Source of the DNA: Hyphomicrobiales bacterium
GTDB taxonomy: Bacteria > Pseudomonadota > Alphaproteobacteria > Rhizobiales > Rhizobiaceae
Assembly: GCA_900465685.1 (NCBI GenBank)
Contig: UEGR01000007.1
Span: 124,001 to 188,000, forward strand
Reading direction: 5' to 3'
DNA: 64,000 bases
Below are positions 60,821 to 64,000 of the stretch, in pieces. Position 1 is the stretch's first letter, and every line of letters begins with the position of its first letter. A model generated the notes under the pieces. It was not told the DNA's origin. It did not search any database and saw nothing but the letters and a program-made list of their open reading frames with translations. Position numbers and translations under genes: made by a program.

Positions 60821-61591
60821 ATGCTGGAATTCTACGGCCAACAATTTGAAAGCCGCCTGCTGCTCGGCACGGCGCAATATCCATCGCCCGCCATTCTGGC
60901 CGATGCGGTGCGTGCTTCGCAAAGCGATATCGTCACCGTGTCGCTGCGCCGCGAAAGCGGCGATGCGCGCGCCGGACAGGACTTCTGGGCGCTGATCCGC
61001 GAGTTGGGCGTCGCCGTTCTGCCCAACACCGCAGGCTGCCACACGCCGCGTGAAGCGGTGACCACCGCCAGAATGGCGCGTGAAATCTTCGGCACCAACT
61101 GGATCAAGCTGGAAGTGATCGGCGACCACGACACGTTGCAGCCCGACCCGTTCGGTCTGGTCGAAGCAGCGCGCATACTCTGCGACGACGGTTTCGAGGT
61201 CTTTCCCTATATGAATGACGATCTGGTCGTCGCGGAAAAGCTCATTGAAGCCGGTTGCAAGGTGCTGATGCCCTGGGGCGCGCCCATCGGCTCAGGCCGT
61301 GGCCTCAACAATCCTTATGCGCTGAAGACCATGCGGGCGCATTTTCCCGACATTCCGCTTGTTGTCGATGCCGGCATCGGTGTGCCGTCCCATGCGGCTG
61401 CGGCGATGGAACTGGGCTATGACGCCGTGCTCATCAACACCGCTGTCGCCAAGGCTGGCGATCCCGTTTCCATGGCACGTGGTTTTGCGCTGGCGGTTGA
61501 AGCCGGACGGCTCGCTTTCGAAGCAGACGCCATCGAAGCGCGCGACATGGCCGCGCCATCCACCCCTCTTCTCGGAAAGGCATTTTTGTAA
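60821..61591 (+). CDS. thiG: Thiazole synthase ThiG
   Basis: 256 residues. ThiG barrel: [22 protein letters not shown], the Schiff-base Lys of WIKLEVIGD (near 104), [18 protein letters not shown], and [20 protein letters not shown] for phosphate binding. Combines ThiS-thiocarboxylate, dehydroglycine and DXP to thiazole phosphate. Start at 60821 has GGGAGG upstream. Confidence 0.97.
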   Translation: MLEFYGQQFESRLLLGTAQYPSPAILADAVRASQSDIVTVSLRRESGDARAGQDFWALIRELGVAVLPNTAGCHTPREAVTTARMAREIFGTNWIKLEVIGDHDTLQPDPFGLVEAARILCDDGFEVFPYMNDDLVVAEKLIEAGCKVLMPWGAPIGSGRGLNNPYALKTMRAHFPDIPLVVDAGIGVPSHAAAAMELGYDAVLINTAVAKAGDPVSMARGFALAVEAGRLAFEADAIEARDMAAPSTPLLGKAFL

Positions 61592-62238
61592 TGGCCCTCG
61601 ATCCGTTCTACCCGATCTTCGACAGCGCAAAATGGCTGGAGCGCATGGTGCCGCTCGGCGTCAGGCTGGTGCAGTTGCGCGCCAAGGACAAGACCGAGCC
61701 GGAGCTGCGCAGCGAAATCCGCGCCGCACGCGAAATTTGCCTTGCCCATGACTGCCAGCTGATCGTCAACGACTATTGGAAGCTCGCGCTGGAGGAAGGT
61801 TGCGACTTCATCCATCTTGGACAGGAAGACCTCGACGATGCCGATCTGGATGCCATTCGCGCCGGTGGTTTGAAACTGGGTGTTTCGAGCCATGACGAGG
61901 CGGAACTGGACCGCGCCCTGTCGGTAAAGCCAGACTATATCGCGCTTGGCCCCATCTACCCGACCATTTTGAAAAAGATGAAATGGCACGAACAGGGCCT
62001 GCCCCGCCTTGGCCAATGGAAGGCGCGGATTGGCGATATTCCGCTGGTCGGGATCGGCGGTATGAGCGTCGAACGCGCACCGGGCGTTTTCGAAGCGGGC
62101 GCCGATATCGTTTCCGTCGTCACCGACATCACCCTCAATGCCGACCCCGAAAGCCGCCTGCGTCAATGGATCGAAACCACCCGCGCTTATGCAGGCCTTG
62201 CTCTGGAGCAGACCCCCATGGAAAGGCAACGCAAATGA
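61591..62238 (+). CDS. thiE: Thiamine-phosphate synthase ThiE
   Basis: 215 residues. TIM barrel with VQLRAKDK, IVNDYWKLA, HLGQEDL, LGVSSHDEAE, YIALGPIYPT and GIGGMSVERAPGVFEAGADI. Couples HMP-PP and thiazole phosphate. The ATG shares one base with the thiG stop. Slightly different from the usual NDR-x-D motif (NDYWK here), as in other proteobacterial ThiE-like proteins. Confidence 0.93.
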   Translation: MALDPFYPIFDSAKWLERMVPLGVRLVQLRAKDKTEPELRSEIRAAREICLAHDCQLIVNDYWKLALEEGCDFIHLGQEDLDDADLDAIRAGGLKLGVSSHDEAELDRALSVKPDYIALGPIYPTILKKMKWHEQGLPRLGQWKARIGDIPLVGIGGMSVERAPGVFEAGADIVSVVTDITLNADPESRLRQWIETTRAYAGLALEQTPMERQRK

Positions 62239-63203
62239 AAAAGACCGTCTTCGCCGCCCTGTTCGGCCTCGCTTTCACTGTTGCCACTTCGGCTCACGCT
62301 GACGACAAGCTAAAGCTCATCCTCGACTGGTACGTGAACCCGGATCACGGCCCCATCATCGTTGCCGACAAGCTCGGCTACTTCAAGGATGCCGGGCTGG
62401 ACGTGGATATCGTCGCGCCTGCCGATGCCTCGACGCCGACCAAGATGGTGGCGGCGGGACAGGCCGACCTCGCCATTTCCTATCAGCAACAGGTGCATCT
62501 TCAGGTGCATGAAGGTCTGCCGCTGATCCGCGTCGGCACGCTGATTGACTCACCGCTCAACTGCCTGATGACCCGCGACGACGGATCGGTGAATTCCATC
62601 GCCGATCTCAAGGGCAAGAAGATCGGCTATTCGGTCGCCGGAACCGAGGAAACTTTGCTCGGCACCATTCTCGGCCAGCACGGTGTCAAACTCTCGGATG
62701 TCGAACTGATCAATGTGAATTTCTCGCTCGCGCCATCGCTGATGTCGAAGCAGGTCGACGCCGTGATGGGCGCTTACCGCAATGTCGAACTGAACCAGAT
62801 GGCCGTCGAAGGCGTGCCCGGCAAATGCTTCTTCGTCGAGGAGGAAGGCGTGCCGGTTTATGACGAGCTGGTCTATGTCGCCGCTTCCGACAAGCTAGAT
62901 GCGGCGGAAAAGGACAAGATTTCGCGCTTCCTCTCGGCCACGGAGAAGGCCGCGCAATATATCGTCAATCACCCGGACATGGGTTACGAGCTGTTTTCAT
63001 CCTATAGCACCGAGATCAAGGACGAGTTGAACCAGCGCGCCTGGAAAGACACCGTCGCGCGCTTCTCACGCGCGCCTGCAAGCCTCGATTATGGTCGCTG
63101 GCAGCGTTATGAGGCCTATCTCAAGGAGCACAATCTGGTGCCCTCCATCCTGCCGGTCGAGAAATTCGCCATCGACGTCAACGCCGAAGGGAGCAAGTCA
63201 TGA
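62235..63203 (+). CDS. thiY: Formylaminopyrimidine-binding protein ThiY
   Basis: 322 residues. Signal peptide (MKKTVFAALFGLAFTVAT, cleavage after SAHA near residue 22) and an NMT1/THI5 fold (LKLILDWYVNPDHGPIIVA). ThiY binds N-formyl-4-amino-5-aminomethyl-pyrimidine, a thiamine breakdown product, in the periplasm. It is coupled by ATGA to thiE and to tenA, which acts on the imported pyrimidine after deformylation. Confidence 0.93.
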   Translation: MKKTVFAALFGLAFTVATSAHADDKLKLILDWYVNPDHGPIIVADKLGYFKDAGLDVDIVAPADASTPTKMVAAGQADLAISYQQQVHLQVHEGLPLIRVGTLIDSPLNCLMTRDDGSVNSIADLKGKKIGYSVAGTEETLLGTILGQHGVKLSDVELINVNFSLAPSLMSKQVDAVMGAYRNVELNQMAVEGVPGKCFFVEEEGVPVYDELVYVAASDKLDAAEKDKISRFLSATEKAAQYIVNHPDMGYELFSSYSTEIKDELNQRAWKDTVARFSRAPASLDYGRWQRYEAYLKEHNLVPSILPVEKFAIDVNAEGSKS

Positions 63204-63910
63204 GCCAGCCGCAGCCGCATTATTCATCCGAACTGTTTACGCGTCTTCGCGCCGCAACGCCTGGCGACTGGAAGCCCTATATCGAGCATGAATTCGTGCG
63301 CGGATTGGGCGATGGCACTCTGCCGAAAGCTGCCTTCCTGCATTATCTCCGTCAGGATTATGTCTATCTGCACCACTATGCGCGCGCCTTTGCGCTGGGT
63401 GTCGTCAAGGCCAATACGTTGCAGGAAACCCGGCTCTGCGCCGATATCATGCACGGCCTTGCCCATATGGAACTGCCGCTGCATGTCAGCATCTGCGCCC
63501 GCGAGGGGATCAGCGAAGACGAGCTTTACGCGACGAAGGAAGAGCCGGAAAATCTCGCTTATACGCGCTATGTGCTCGATTGCGGACAGGCGGGCGACTT
63601 CCTCGACCTGCTGACAGCGCTTGTGCCCTGCGCGCATGGCTATGGTGAGATCGGCCTCAATCTCGCCGTGACCGCCCTGCCCGGCACGCCCTATCAGGAG
63701 TGGATCGATACCTATGCGGGGGCCGAATATCAGGACATGTGCCACACGGTCGGCAAGCTGTTTGATCAGGCTGCCAAAGACCGCATCGGCGACGACTTCG
63801 AGAAAAGTCCGCGTTGGCCAAGGCTGTGCCAGATTTTTGCCACCGCAAGCAGGCTCGAGGCCGAGTTTTGGTCGATGGGGTTGAAAGCAGTTTCAGGAAA
63901 AGTGGCTTAG
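63200..63910 (+). CDS. tenA: Aminopyrimidine aminohydrolase TenA (thiaminase II)
   Basis: 236 residues, all-helical TenA fold: FLHYLRQDYVYLHHYARAFA, and the catalytic Cys144 in LVPCAHGYGEIG; YQEWIDTYAGAEYQ near the end. Converts aminomethyl- to hydroxymethyl-pyrimidine for ThiD. Overlaps the thiY stop by 4 nt. Confidence 0.95.
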   Translation: MSQPQPHYSSELFTRLRAATPGDWKPYIEHEFVRGLGDGTLPKAAFLHYLRQDYVYLHHYARAFALGVVKANTLQETRLCADIMHGLAHMELPLHVSICAREGISEDELYATKEEPENLAYTRYVLDCGQAGDFLDLLTALVPCAHGYGEIGLNLAVTALPGTPYQEWIDTYAGAEYQDMCHTVGKLFDQAAKDRIGDDFEKSPRWPRLCQIFATASRLEAEFWSMGLKAVSGKVA

Positions 63911-64000
63911 TTGGACGCTACGATTTCAAATCGTTCCCGCACAAGGCGCATCGCCGACGGCTTGCTGTCGGCGGCGGTGGCGCTGGCCATCTGGCAGGCG
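63911..64000 (+). CDS. thiX: Thiamine-precursor ABC permease ThiX (3' end missing)
   Basis: Frame open from TTG at 63911, directly after the tenA stop, to the window end (30 codons). A basic N-terminus (SNRSRTRRIADG) is followed by the start of a hydrophobic helix (LLSAAVALAIWQA), as expected for a permease. Identity is inferred from the usual thiY-tenA-thiX-thiZ order. Confidence 0.65.
   Translation, partial: MDATISNRSRTRRIADGLLSAAVALAIWQA

Overview
The window is chromosomal DNA from an alphaproteobacterium of the Hyphomicrobiales, most likely the Brucella/Ochrobactrum group. The reasons are the GC-rich coding sequence (roughly 58-60 % by eye), the rhizobial order yacG-maf-infA-PTP-UPF0262-hisD-DUF2948-murA, the many palindromic intergenic repeats of the RIME/Bru-RS type, and closely matching proteins (RutR, SoxBDAG, OsmF, a PliC-like lysozyme inhibitor). 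I see no transposase, integrase, phage gene or CRISPR array. It reads as core plus metabolic accessory chromosome, and genes are packed in operons with many 1-8 nt overlaps.

Layout. (1) 1-11.27 kb: reductive pyrimidine degradation. preT (partial)-preA, then on the other strand an aldo/keto reductase, and a nudix gene coupled to rutR. Divergent from rutR lies an N-carbamoyl-beta-alanine amidohydrolase-hydA-ABC importer operon. A near-consensus RutR box sits in the divergent promoter. (2) 11.28-17.6 kb: a two-gene RND efflux operon and an orphan membrane histidine kinase. (3) 17.7-25.8 kb: housekeeping. tRNA-Arg, a small secreted MliC/PliC-like protein, tRNA-Phe, the yacG...murA cluster, a small gene upstream of murA that is easily missed, tRNA-Thr and a YdcZ-type transporter. 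(4) 25.8-40.8 kb: a deoxy-sugar (L-fucose-like) uptake and non-phosphorylative catabolic locus. It has an ABC importer, L-fuconate dehydratase, SDR, FAH-family hydrolase, mutarotase, a second enolase-superfamily enzyme, Gfo/Idh oxidoreductase, MaoC protein, IclR regulator, a lactonase-like amidohydrolase, and a CoA-transferase coupled to a solute-binding-type protein without a signal peptide. (5) 40.9-46.1 kb: heterotetrameric sarcosine oxidase soxBDAG. (6) 46.4-50.3 kb: OsmF/YehZYXW osmoprotectant importer. (7) 50.3-56.1 kb: cueR, PQQ glucose dehydrogenase, and copA with a textbook CueR promoter. (8) 56.1-58.3 kb: a PAS-GGDEF-EAL protein. (9) 58.57-64 kb: TPP riboswitch followed by thiD-O-S-G-E-Y-tenA-thiX (partial).

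The genes work together as follows. Region 1 would import and degrade pyrimidines to beta-alanine under RutR control. Region 4 would take up a 6-deoxy sugar and convert it to pyruvate and lactate, with the IclR protein reading a motif shared by two promoters. Sarcosine oxidase and the OsmF system sit side by side and could handle methylated amines and betaines. Region 9 combines de novo thiazole synthesis with salvage of thiamine breakdown pyrimidines.

The most unusual signals are regulatory. Copies of a ~100-bp palindromic element sit inside the loop of the putative murA terminator, in the murA leader, in the copA leader and (as a half element) between soxB and soxD. A terminator-like hairpin plus tandem repeat units lies between the sugar-binding-protein gene and its permeases. 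An SBP-fold gene without an export signal is translationally coupled to a CoA-transferase.
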